This document shows, one piece after another, positions 33,725 to 44,187 of a DNA stretch of 64,000 nucleotides (positions are counted from its first letter, which is position 1; each line of letters starts with the position of its first letter). Made by a program: the position numbers and the translations under genes. This stretch comes from Dendrocalamus latiflorus. Lineage: Eukaryota > Streptophyta > Magnoliopsida > Poales > Poaceae. Location of the stretch: positions 9,629,077 through 9,693,076 of the forward strand of contig CM029647.1 of assembly GCA_017311315.1 (NCBI GenBank). The letters are read 5' to 3'. The notes beneath the pieces were generated by a model, which saw nothing but the letters and a program-made list of their open reading frames with translations, did no database searches and was not told the origin of the DNA.

Positions 33725-34080
33725 TTAGACTGTGTGATCTCTGACGCCGACCAATTCACACATTTCACCAAACTTGATTTTGGGAAGTGCCTTAGGCTCG
33801 TTGCTCCTCTATGCTAATATGCTCCACATTTATTTGTCTTTGTTCCACACATTCTCTAATGAAATGAAAACATGTATCAATATGCTTACTTCTTCCATAG
33901 AACACCGGGTTCTTCATGAGTGTGATTGTCGACTTATTGTCCACGAACGCACGACCTTACACAGCTTCTAATGAGCACTGTTGCACAAGCAGCACACACT
34001 TGTATTCACAACACCGGCACCCTTGCACAAACTCCTTCCACGCAGCAGTGCGCAGCAATGTCATCAACTCTCATATGGTG
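33725..34080 (-). pseudogene. Copia pol C-terminus (RNase H) remnant
   Basis: The minus strand encodes DNKSTITLMKNPVFYGRSKH then HIDTCFHFIRECVEQ and VEHISIEEQRA, the standard end of Ty1/copia RNase H. After a short loss the frame resumes with KALPKIKFGEMCELVGVRDH and the TAA at 33725-33727. Upstream of about 34080 the similarity fades into stops and frameshifts. It belongs to the same element as the LTR at 33025-33712. Confidence 0.75.
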
Positions 34081-35579
34081 TCCATGGGAGACCGGCTTCA
34101 AAGCCCTTGCACGACGACGCTGTACATCTCAGGGTCCAATAAAAAACTCCGGGTCAGTCAATGCATCACATATGATATTCGAGTATTCTCGCCATCCGGA
34201 TGTATTAGAGTGGCTTGCGGAAAACCGCTCAAATCCACACCATTCGGATCTTCATGAACGGTTCCAGCACCGTAATGCACTCTCATTGTAGTGGCTATTG
34301 GCATTACTAATATCGGCCTGCATATATGTTTTAATTTTGTAATATGTCAAAGTGCAACGCATAATACCAAAGTACCGACGTACTGCAATTCACATTTCAT
34401 TGATCGTTCGCATGTTGTAATCCACTACAATAAACACATACTATGAACTTCCTATCGGTTTTTCCAACATTTTTCCAACGTTTCTACATACGAATTAATT
34501 ATATTCTAACAAAACTATTTACTAAATTTTTTAATACGTACAAATTTAGCGGACAATTAAATTGTACGTTACAATGACTGAATTTTCTACAACTACAATT
34601 TCGTACGAATGCAAATTTCGTAATGATGCTAATTTTCTAAAACTATGTTCCATAATTTATACACAACTACACGCTTCTACGGCTGCTATTTTTCTAAAAC
34701 TACATTTTAACTAAATTTTGTATACCAAAATTTTAACTATTTCTATCTACGTCTACAATTTTCTACTAACAATAACAATCATATACAATATTTCTATCTA
34801 CATCTACACCTACTGTTGCATCTTCCTCTCCTCTCCGTTTCTACGACTACTAATTTCCTATAACTACGTTAGCTAAGTTTTCTATACTAAAAATTGAACT
34901 ACTTATATCTACATCTACAATTTTTACTAACACTAGTATTAAATAAAAATATACTGCAAATACAACATTACAAATAAAAAAATATCTAGATCTGGTTCTT
35001 CCTCTCCTCTCCTCTTCTCCCTCTCCTCTCCTCTTCTCCCCCTCCTTCCTCTCCTCTTCTCCTCTCTGTTCTTCTTCTCCTCTCGGCCGAATGCAATGCA
35101 ACTGAAAACAATGTGCGCGTGGGGTGGCGGTGGCTGAGCGCGCGGGCCTTTTAACCCCCTGGTCGCCTGCCCCTCCAGTCGCCCAACCATTCGGCGATTG
35201 AAGCTCCAGTTGCCCGCCCGTTGCACGATAACAATTATTCACCCAACGGTTACCGTATTGCCCACGTGTCACCCCCTTTGGGCAATTGGCTCCAGTCGCC
35301 TTCCGTTGGGCGATTGAAGTCTATTTGTGTAAAAATTATTACCGCGGGTATATTTCTGTAATTTTGAATAAAAAATTAAATATTCGTACAAAAAGCCGTT
35401 GCGGTTGCGCATGTTTTATGTTGCGGGGTGCCTGCGCCAACTCCAGTCTGCGTTGCTCATCTGGTACAGATATTCGTATGGAGATAGTAAGTGGAAGTCG
35501 AACGGTGTGATCGGATTAAGCGTAGCAACAGACCACAGTGAGATTAGATTACGGACATGCTAACAGGTACCAACAGCCA
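34081..35579. other. No gene; AT-rich then CT-rich spacer
   Basis: 34300-34980 is AT-rich with repeated ATTTTCTA / ACTAC words. 34990-35090 is a CTCCTCT-type pyrimidine tract. 35140-35330 has repeated GGCGATTGAAG and CAGTCGCC words that suggest a decayed DNA transposon. No exon or protein is supported. Confidence 0.4.
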
Positions 35580-36011
35580 AGACACGTAGGGGCTGCACAG
35601 AATCATTCTCCAAATCCTATATTAGTGGCAATCACAAGAGCATGCATATGAACAGATAAACATCGCTAAATTTAATGAAGTGACATACCGATCGCCAAAG
35701 AACAACTGAATTGCATGCAGCAATTATCTCATCATGCATAGAATCTATAAGTTGCTTAGGGAGTCTAGTATCTGCTGAAACGCTAGCATTCGTATCATGA
35801 TCCTTAACCAATTTAGCATGACAAGCTTTGCCAAAAATTTTATTTGCTTCCGTTGCACGCAGCGCAAGGATTATAAACCAAACTGTACGTGCACGCACAC
35901 GCACGGCAACGACAGAGTTCATGCATTGTTTCAAAGCCACAACAGCTAGCATCAGGCCGGCACAGCAGGATATGAAAGGAACAGCCAAACAGCATACATA
36001 CCAGAATTTTA
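35580..36011 (-). pseudogene. Intron relic of a fifth DUF1618 copy
   Basis: The stretch aligns by eye with the long intron of the other copies next to exon 1: ATGAACAGATAAACAT, AATGAAGTGACA, CTATAAGTTGCTTAGG and AACCAATTTAGCATGACAAGC have counterparts at 32015-32220 and 18300-18480. Its minus-strand end TTCTG|GTATGTATG looks like the exon 1 donor. The exon itself is gone; a hairpin element starts at 36012. Confidence 0.5.
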
Positions 36012-36621
36012 GGCAAAAATGACACTGTAGTTCACCAGAATACCAGATCTAGCCCCTTAACTGTAACGGTGAAATCGTACGGTCCCCGACCGAATGACCA
36101 CTGTTCATGTACTAGTCGTGCAGTCGGGGACCGCACGACCACACTGTTCATCCGTACTTTTTCCCGTTTAGTATTTGTTTGAATTTTTAAATATATCAAA
36201 TGAGCTTAAAAAATTACAAAAATTTATGTACAACCTCCCGACATAACGTTCCTCGCGGTGTAATTTTTGGAGAATTTTGTCCATGGCAAATCTCGCTCAA
36301 AAATTCATACAATTTTGATATTTTTATGAGTTTTTACATATAGCAAATGAGCTCCAACAATTACGAAAGTTTATGTGAAGCCTCCCAATGCAGTAATAGT
36401 TATTATGTAATTTGTTGGGAATTTTCAGAGCTCATTTGATATATTTAAAAATTCAAACAAGCACTAAACGGGAAAAAGTACGGATGAACAGTATGGTCGG
36501 CGACCGACCGCACGACTAGTACATGAACAGTGGTCGTGCGGTCGGGGACCGCACAATTTCACTGTTACGAGGACTGCTGTTAGGAGGCTAGATCTGGTGT
36601 TCCACAGTGTCATTTTTGCCC
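36012..36621. mobile_element. Foldback (hairpin) MITE, 610 bp
   Basis: The 17-bp end GGCAAAAATGACACTGT is perfectly inverted at the other end, and pairing continues inward: CCAGATCTAGCC, GCGGTC(G)GGGACCGCAC, GAACAGTGGTCGTGC, CGTACTTTTTCCCGTTTAG and GTTTGAATTTTTAAATATAT all recur in inverse order. Almost the whole element can fold into one long hairpin. I found no clear target duplication. Size and end sequence suggest a Mutator-type or unclassified foldback MITE. Confidence 0.7.
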
Positions 36622-36915
36622 AAATGAGAGACCATCTTCTTCTCCTCCGGCAAGCGACGGCACGAAATGAAGCGGCCGGGAACACATCAATATATTCCCC
36701 TCGGAACTCCACCATTTTTCTTGCGCGCGCATGCACTGATGCACGGGGGTGTGCATGGAGCACGGTGGACTTCCTGGTGGGGCGGACGAGCGCCAGCGAT
36801 GGTGTTCGGCGTGAGCGGCTTCTCATGGAACTGCTCGTAGCGAGTTCATTTACTCGCACAAGCGTAAATGTTCACCAGACGGAGGGCCGTATCGTCATTT
36901 TGACGTGGGGTACTG
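36622..36915. other. Short spacer between hairpin MITE and Mutator element
   Basis: No recognised gene. It ends in the 10-bp target duplication TGGGGTACTG (36906-36915) of the following element. Confidence 0.4.
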
Positions 36916-37988
36916 AAATTTTTTTGCTTTTTAGCCCAAAATTTGAAAGTTTTTTACATATGGACTCCTGGAGAAAAGATTTGCAAAAATGGACCCTTCT
37001 CTCGGCGCCAAAGCATATGGCGCCCAGGGTACATGTCACGGCGCCATATGCTTTAGCGTCGTGCATTGACACGTCGGAGCCAGGGTGGCACAGCACGACG
37101 CCAAGGCCCACGGCGCCGTGATATGCACATACGGCGCTAAAGGCCGTGGCGCCGTGCGTCGGGACTTAAGCCCGAGCGCGTCCCCCGGCCCCCAGCTCCA
37201 CCTCACTGCTCCTCTGTTCTAACAGTAAACCGCCGCCGCCCCCCTCTATTCCCCCTCCAAATCCTCTCAAATCCACCGATTAATCTCGCGATTTTGCTTC
37301 CAAATCGGGCAAGCAAGGTAAACTCTCTCCCCTCCCTTGATTTTTTGCAATAGATATGGATTATTTGAGGTACATTTCGTAGAGCAAGATTTCAATCCCT
37401 GGATTAAATTAGTTCAATTATGAGCGATTTTAGGTTACGTTTGCAATGGATATGCGTAATGTAAGAGAAGTATTGTGTATTTGGATAGGTTTTAGGGTTT
37501 GATTATTATTTATACATGGTTGTGTTCGGTTTTAGGTTTTTAGGGTTTCATATACCAAATAGGATGATTTCATGTTAACATGGGCAAGATTGTATGTCCA
37601 CCTAACCCTTAGTCAACATATCAATAATGTCTTTGATAAATATATCTCGGTATTTACAGTTAATATTAGTGACCTAATACTTAAATTATTTACCTTAATC
37701 ATATAATCACTATTTGAAAAGGGGCCCCATGGATTTTGAGATATGTAAATAATATTTATTATTATCATAAGGTTTATTCTTACACTAATTATTCTTATAC
37801 CATAATTAACTTACTAATCTGTGTTGACATGTATTTAACCAAGGGTAAATCAATTTGATTCCAATTATTATTCATGTTGATTCCAATTTCATAATTCAAT
37901 TTGATTATTATTTTTATTTATAAATCATGTTTTATAAATTTCTTATTTGAATATTTCTTAACCATTGAATTCTAAAATTTATCACAGG

Positions 37989-40469
37989 ATGGCGAGATAC
38001 CGGCTGCTAAACGAGTCCTACGAGAGGGAGCACCGCGGCAGGCTCACGGAGAACGGCCAGGTACGTGTGTGGTCGAAATGTACATGTGTTCAACTTGATG
38101 GTCACGCATCTAACTTTTATAGCAATTTTCAGGAGATACCCATACTTCGTCCTTGAACCCATGATGGGTTCCAGTTGATGCGCTACGACGACCGCTATAC
38201 CCCACTGTTGCGCCGTGCTGGGCTTCACACGGTCGCTAACCTATTACGGCGGGGCATGCCGGTCTTCAACCCTGCAGCTTTGATCGCACTTGTCGACAGG
38301 TGCATTTTCTCTATCGGGTCTATTTGTTTTCGCTTCTATATTCTTACGTACGTAACTAATTCTTTTCTCCTTGTACTACTAACAGGTGGAGGCCAGAGAC
38401 ACACACGTTCCACCTTCCCTGTGGGGAGATGACCGTCACGTTGCAGGACGTGGCGATGATACTTGGACTTCCCATCAGGGGACAGCCGGTGATCAGCCCG
38501 GCGGTGTCTGAGGGCTGGAGAGCACGTGTGGAGGCCTTCCTGGGCACGCCATTGCCTCCTGCCCCAGATAATGCCAGGCGAGGCCACGTCTCGGGGGTCC
38601 ACCTTAGATGGTTGCGGAATACCTTTGGCGAATGCCCTGCTGTCGCGGACGACGCCACGGTGACCTACCACTGCCGCGCCTGGGTCCTGCACATGTTCGG
38701 GGCAGTGCTGTTCCCGGACGCCACGGGGGATGTCGCTTCGTGGATGTACATCCACTGCCTCTAGGACTGGGGGGACGCTGGACAGTTCAGCTGGGGCTCG
38801 GCGGTCCTCGCATTCCTCTACCGCCAGCTTTGCGATGCCTGCATACGCAAGGCGCCCACGTCGACGCTCGGTGGCTGCGTCTTCCTTCTGCAGGTGTGGT
38901 AATGCATTTATTTTTCCTACAGTTCTTTGTTTTTGTGCATGGCTAATCGTGTGTCTGCCCGTATGTTCGCTTGCTAGGTGTGGATGTGGACACGCATTCC
39001 AGTGGGGCGCCCTCGAGTGTTCCAGGCGCAGCCTTGGCATCCACTGGGTGTGGATGACCTCGGCCCCACTGTTGCGTACCTGTGGGATACAGTGTCAGTC
39101 CCGTTCGCGACTACTCAGCGGGCGTACGTGGATTTCAGCAATGAGTTTGACACTTTGTCTCCCACGATGGTAAGAAATTGGTACTGCATTTATTTATTCT
39201 ACAGTTCTTGGTTTTTGTACATGGCTAATCGTGTGTTCGCTTATTAGGTGTCCTGGGAGCCTTACTCCGAGCCGCAGGTTCTAGTGCTACCGCTCAGCAC
39301 CATGTGCCATAGGGACTCCCATATTTGGAGGATGAGGTGTCCGCTGATCTGCTTCTATGCCGTGTAGATTCACCTCCCCCACAGAGTTGCGCGGCAGTTC
39401 GGCCTCGTGCAGTTCTTCCCCCAGAGGGGATGTCGACTTCTGTTGAGTTGCACAAGTAAGTAACAATTTAAAATTCTTTTGGTTCGTATTAACAACTATT
39501 GTTGACATCTGCTATATGTACAGCTTCGACAGGGTCCGCCAACGAAAGTTGACGGACTTCGCTGATCACCACCGACAGTACGTGCAGTGGTGGAGGAAGA
39601 TGGAGGACAACTGCGAGCCGGACAGTACCCCCCACAGTAACGCCAACTTCCGGGATTACTTGTCCTGGTACCACACTGCCACGCGCTACAGGCTGAGGCA
39701 GCAGTGGACCGATGTCGACTACGCGGACCTCGCTTCGTCCGAGGATGAGGACACTGCGTACGACAGGCGTGCGAGGGAGGGCACAGTGGTCGAGGCCGCT
39801 CCGATTCTCGATCGAGTGGTACGGAAAGCATGATATTTGCAATATTTTGGTTCCATACGTTTATCTCGCACTTATGTTTACTTATTTCTTTAGGGGACTT
39901 CTCTCCAAACCTCGGTGCGTGAGATCGACGAGGTTCTCGGCCACCTGGACAGCGAGAGACACCCCCTGAGGGACTTCCTGCAGGTACGAAGATAATTCGT
40001 TAGGTTAGATCGATTCAGCATGTATGCAATTATGACATATCATTACTTGCAGAGACTTCGACGTCGCCTCAGTCGGGCGGTAGGTCGGTGTGGTTGCCGC
40101 GCACGCTCAGACGTGATCGTACCACCGGCCTCCCAGCGCTCAGCCGATGCAGCGTCGTCATCACACGTCGGCAGGCGCCAGTCCACGAGGAGCTCGTCAC
40201 GCACTCCGACTTTTAGTCAGGGCGATGACGACGACGACGACGAGGCAGAGCAGGGTGACGACGTCGAGGAGGAGCTGGGTGACGACGTCGAGGAGGAGCA
40301 CGAGGACGAGGAGGCATCTACCCACGACGAGATTGGGATGTCGCAGATGCCTGACGCACCGTCTACTCAGGCTTCGCAGCGGCCTCGTCGTTCGGCTCGT
40401 CCCCCGAGCACGTATACTCCAGGGAGTGATGCTCTAGCCAAGGGCAAGGGGAAGGCCAAGAGGCAGTGA
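37989..40469 (+). pseudogene. Plant mobile domain (PMD, MAIN/MAIL1-like) gene, 8 exons, broken
   Basis: Exons by splice sites and phase: 37989-38060, 38133-38299, 38386-38893, 38978-39169, 39248-39455, 39524-39818, 39894-39983, 40053-40469. The product starts MARYRLLNESYE and has the PMD core: LLRRAGLHTVANLLRRGM, then WRPETHTFHLPCGEMTVTL and LQDVAMILGLPIRGQPV, SGVHLRWLRN, GSAVLAFLYRQLCDAC and WMWTRIPVGRP. The C-terminal part is acidic (GDDDDDDEAEQGDD) and Lys-rich at the end. All donors and acceptors are intact, but there are stops at 38154-38156 (TGA), 38762-38764 (TAG) and 39365-39367 (TAG), and a 1-bp loss in the C run near 39417. Arabidopsis MAIN and MAIL1 act in the nucleus in transposon silencing and gene expression; transposon-borne PMD genes are known, their role is not. 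Confidence 0.88.
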
Positions 40470-40654
40470 TGTTTTGAGACTTTTTTTATAGATATGTGAT
40501 ATTTTCAGATTTATGTGATATTTTGAGACTTTTGTATAGTTATGTGGTATTTTGAGACTTATTGATAGTTATACGTGTGTGAATGTATGTGTATGTCTGT
40601 ATGTGCATATGTTTTACAGAAAAGTTTGCTGTTTTGCTGTTTTTTGTCAGGTGT

Positions 40655-40780
40655 AGCTTACACGGCGTCATACCCTTTGGCGCCGAGATGTATATATACG
40701 GCGCCAGACTGTTTGGCGCCAAACAGTCTGGCGCCGTATATACACATCTCGGCGCCAAAGGGTATGGCGCCGTGTAAGCT
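40655..40780. repeat. 126-bp near-perfect palindrome centred on GGCGCC
   Basis: AGCTTACACGGCG at the left and its inverse at the right enclose a symmetric arrangement around GTTTGGCGCCAAAC (centre 40717/40718) with only about two mismatched pairs and no spacer. It lies between the PMD stop codon and the right TIR and contains four spaced GGCGCC/GGCGTC boxes per arm-pair. Transcribed, it would form a 63-bp hairpin. Confidence 0.85.
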
Positions 40781-41116
40781 ATGTACGGCGCTCGCATGTT
40801 TGGCGCCGAGATAGGTGGACTTGCAGCAAGGCACGGCGACCACGTTTGACTGGCTAAGTCAGTACACGGCGCCACGGCCTTCAGCGCCATATGTGCATAT
40901 CACGGCGTCGTGGGCCTTGGCGTCGAGCTATGCCACCCTGGCTCCGACGTGTCAATGCACGGCGCTAAAGCATATGGCGCCGTGACATGTACCCTAGGCG
41001 CCATATGCTTTGGCGCCGAGAGAAGGGTCTATTTTTGCAAATCTTTTCTCCAGGGGTCTATATGTAAAAAACTTTCAAATTTTGGGCTAAAAAGCAAAAA
41101 TTTTACTGGGGTACTG

Positions 41117-42802
41117 GGGTGGCGTGGTTAATTGACGATGTTTTGTTATTTAATTGAAGGAGCAAATATCTGTGTCAAAACTTTGACAATGAGATTAAAA
41201 TTTAAGAAAAATCGCTATTCAGCGGGTGCTAACCGCAAAAGTAAGCAGCCGTTCAACTATAAAAAGCCCAAGGTTCACTGAACCACCCTGACCTTTGGTA
41301 GCGAGCGATCAACGGTGGCACGGTGGTGAGTACGCCGATGGCCATGGGTTTGCCTATGGGGGCGTTAAGTGAAGCGGGAGGGTGCCTAGCGATGATCCCA
41401 TGGTACGTACGTAGAAGGTAGCAACAGCTCGTGGGAGCTTGAGTAACAAAGGCATCATCATCGACAATGCTAGAGGAAGCAAGCTACACCAATGTTCCAA
41501 ATTCCGTTTCCGGCCGGGCGATTCCGGCTTGGAGGTGGTTATCGAATTTTGGGCGGCCGGTTCCCAATATACATTGTCCCAAAAACTACCTATAAGCATG
41601 TCGAAGCTGGTCGAAAACCGACCGGAATTTGTTCGACCAAGAACCAAACAAAAACAATGTGAATTTTGTTTGTTGTCGACTTATTCAATACTTTGAACAA
41701 CTATCACCGATTCTATACGAAATACATTACTAGAAACACATACAAAAGTCATTTATAATCAGCAGGACTCGATCGGTACAAATTTGGTGGAAAATCGTAT
41801 TGACTGCTAACGGGCCGCAACCTGGTCCAATCCTTGTATTTGGTTTCTTCAATCCAATCCAGTCTAGGCTCAAAACAATGAAATCTGGGTTCAATCCAAG
41901 CCCAAATAGAGGCCTGGGCCTTGATCCAAACCAGAGCCGAGCATCCATACATTGTACAGTACAACCATCATCCATACATTGTACAGTACACCCATCTTGA
42001 ATTGAAACCACAAGGCTCTAATCTTCACAGACGGTGCTGGAAATTGAGAGGAAGGAAGCGACGGTTGTGATCCATGTTAGAAACGATGGAGGCAGAGACA
42101 GAGCTAAAGAGCGGCCTAATTCTGATTCCCACTGAATCATGAACAAGTGGGAAAAAGTAAATCAATGAGAAATCATGATAGACCAATCAAATCTGAATCA
42201 AATCAATAACAAGTGGCTCAGATCGCCTTCTTATACTTCCCACAGCCAGACATGCCCGGCTTCGACGATGGCGACGGAGAAGAGCTGGGTTCCATGGTGG
42301 AGGGTGGCGGCGGTGGGGAAAGCAGGGAACGGCAGAGGCGAATGGTGGCGGCACAAGGGTTCTTGTCGTCGTCGCGAACCCTTTATCTCCTAGGAGGAAC
42401 AGAGGAAGCCTCAAACAGCCGGAATACGTAAGTGGCTAGGCTAGGTTTGGCACGGCTTAGTGCTTTTCGCTTTTATTATTTGCTACATTAATTAGCTTTT
42501 AAACATGTGTTTTTTAAGACGGTATCTACTAATTTATTATAGTACACATTGTATTAACTTCAGATATACCAACCAAAATTGTATGTGATTGTCTCACTCT
42601 TCATAATCTCTCTCGCGAACAATCAAAAGCCACAGCTCAAAAGAACCTACCTTTGATCTCACCTGCCTTCTAATACCAAAAAATGAGACCTATAGCCTGG
42701 TCCAATTCAATCCAAATCTAGTTCAAAACGGATTCAATTTTTATATAGTCCATTTGCATTTTTAGGCCAATCTAGTCCTAAAGCCTAGTTCATTTACAAT
42801 TT
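41117..42802. other. No supported gene
   Basis: A CTATAAAAAGCCC word at about 41258 could be a TATA box, but no gene follows. A MITE with CTGTTCTTTT-like ends is present in decayed form at about 42450-42650. GC-rich frames at 42240-42430 look like exon fragments but match nothing I know. Confidence 0.4.
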
Positions 42803-43075
42803 TTGGACATCCAAAAGGCTGGACAGACAAGCCCACTAGCTAGCAGCCCTATGCATCTCCCGGTGTCGAGCCTGATGAGCAACTCGCCGTACGTGCTGGT
42901 GCTGGACTGCGACATGCACTGCAACGACTGGAGCTCCATCCTTGAGGCCACGTGCTTCCATCTCGACCACCGTCTGTCCTCTTCCACTGGCCTCGCCTTC
43001 GTGCAGTTCCCGCAGATGTTCCACAACCTCAGCAGCAGCAACATCTACGCCAACGAGCTCAGAACCATCTTCTCG
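42803..43075 (+). pseudogene. Orphan exon of a cellulose synthase-like (CslE-type) gene
   Basis: The frame encodes VSSLMSNSPYVLVLDCDMHC, then FHLDHRLSSSTGLAFVQFPQMFHN and IYANELRTIF, ending at a proper donor (TTCTCG|GTACGT, exon end 43075). The DCD motif and the FVQFPQMFHN block are those of the second catalytic Asp region of family-2 glycosyltransferases in the CslE/CslG group. No upstream D motif and no downstream QxxRW or membrane exons are found, so this is a single displaced exon or gene fragment. The N-terminal 15 residues before VSSLMSNS are not family-like. Confidence 0.7.
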
Positions 43076-44187
43076 GTACGTATACCAACCAATCACTAAG
43101 TTGCATTTGGCATATATAACCAACAAGTCTCAGGTCATATTGGCTAATCGAATTGGAAAAATTTTCCTTATATATCATACGTAAAAAATTTTGGAATTTT
43201 TTGAATATCAAATTTAACTAGTTTACTAATTAGTTCAAATAAGTTTAAACTGAATTTTGAACTGCAGTTAGCTTTTATGATAGTTTGATTTGTAGGTATA
43301 TGCTGATTTTATATAAAAAAACAAAATATGTGATCTAAGTTCGTTCAAAATCTGTAAATTCGTATACATTTTTTCAAAGGTATATGTTTTAATTAAATTG
43401 TTTGTTATAGACAGATATATACCCTAAAACTAAAATTTCAAAAAATACCTAAATTTAGATTGAATTGGTGTATTTAAAATTATAGTACCCTAACACCACG
43501 GTGTCCTATTTCAACATCATTTTTTCTATATAAGAAGCCTTTTCCATACTATAGAGTGATAGTCCCACTTCCAATACACCATATAAACAAATGTATTATA
43601 CTTATTTAGCATTTTTTATAATTAAATATTAATTCTAAGATACTATAATACAATTTAGTTAAAAAATTTCATCGGGATCTTTATTTTTGCTATATACTAT
43701 TTTTCCATATATAAAAGAAGTATATACAAAAAATATATTATAAAAGTAAACTTCAATGAATTTTTTAATATAACTTATTTTGAAGTATCTTATAAATATT
43801 ATTATTAAATATACTTAAAAGGATAAAAAAATATCAACATCGTGGTACAGTATTTAGTTCAGAGTAATTTGGTCTCTGCTCTATGGCTTTTGAGCCTTCG
43901 ACCATGCATCGCTTGTATTCTCCAAGCTCACAAACTTTCCACACTCCAGTTTTAGCACAATTGAACAATGACCAGAAAGTGCGCTTTAATTCACAGAACA
44001 GCGAGGGGAACACTCGAGTGACTTATGGAGTACAGCGATAGATGCAACATGTTAGGTAATGTTTAAACAATTCACAGCAATAGATAACCTCGAGCAGCGG
44101 CATTCAAACGCAACAGCTGCTACTACTGCATAGTAGAAAACCATCCTACACGTAGGGCCTGCTACTCTCAGGATGCGAGTATTGAGG
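43076..44187. other. AT-rich spacer with a palindromic MITE
   Basis: Holds the AT-rich MITE copy at 43520-43865; otherwise nothing recognised. The right part includes the 3' UTR of eIF4E (about 43980-44187). Confidence 0.45.
43520..43865. repeat. AT-rich palindromic MITE, copy 2
   Basis: Shares CCATATAAACAAATGTATTATA, TTTCATCGG, TTTTTCCATATATAAA and AAGTATCTTATAA words with 7425-7810 and 52800-53160, in the same order, with inverted halves. Confidence 0.5.

Larger units (their letters stand above)
36916..41106 (+). mobile_element. Mutator-like element (4191 bp) carrying a plant mobile domain gene
   Basis: Terminal inverted repeats of about 241 bp (36916-37156 and 40865-41106) are nearly identical: the ends share TTTTTGCTTTTTAGCCC, GAAAGTTTTTTACATAT and GGAGAAAAGATTTGC. 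They are flanked by the 10-bp direct repeat TGGGGTACTG at 36906-36915 and 41107-41116. Long TIRs and 9-11-bp duplications define Mutator-like elements. The inner TIRs are studded with GGCGCC palindromes. No MURA-type transposase is seen; the only gene is the plant mobile domain gene with its 5' UTR intron (GCAAG|GTAAAC at about 37317 to the acceptor at 37987). The promoter may lie in the TIR, as in other Mutator elements. Confidence 0.9.

Noticed and set aside
36012..36621. Direct target duplication for the hairpin element
   Set aside because: The matching flanks (GGCAAAAATG and CATTTTTGCC) are inverted, so they are part of the terminal repeat rather than a duplication.
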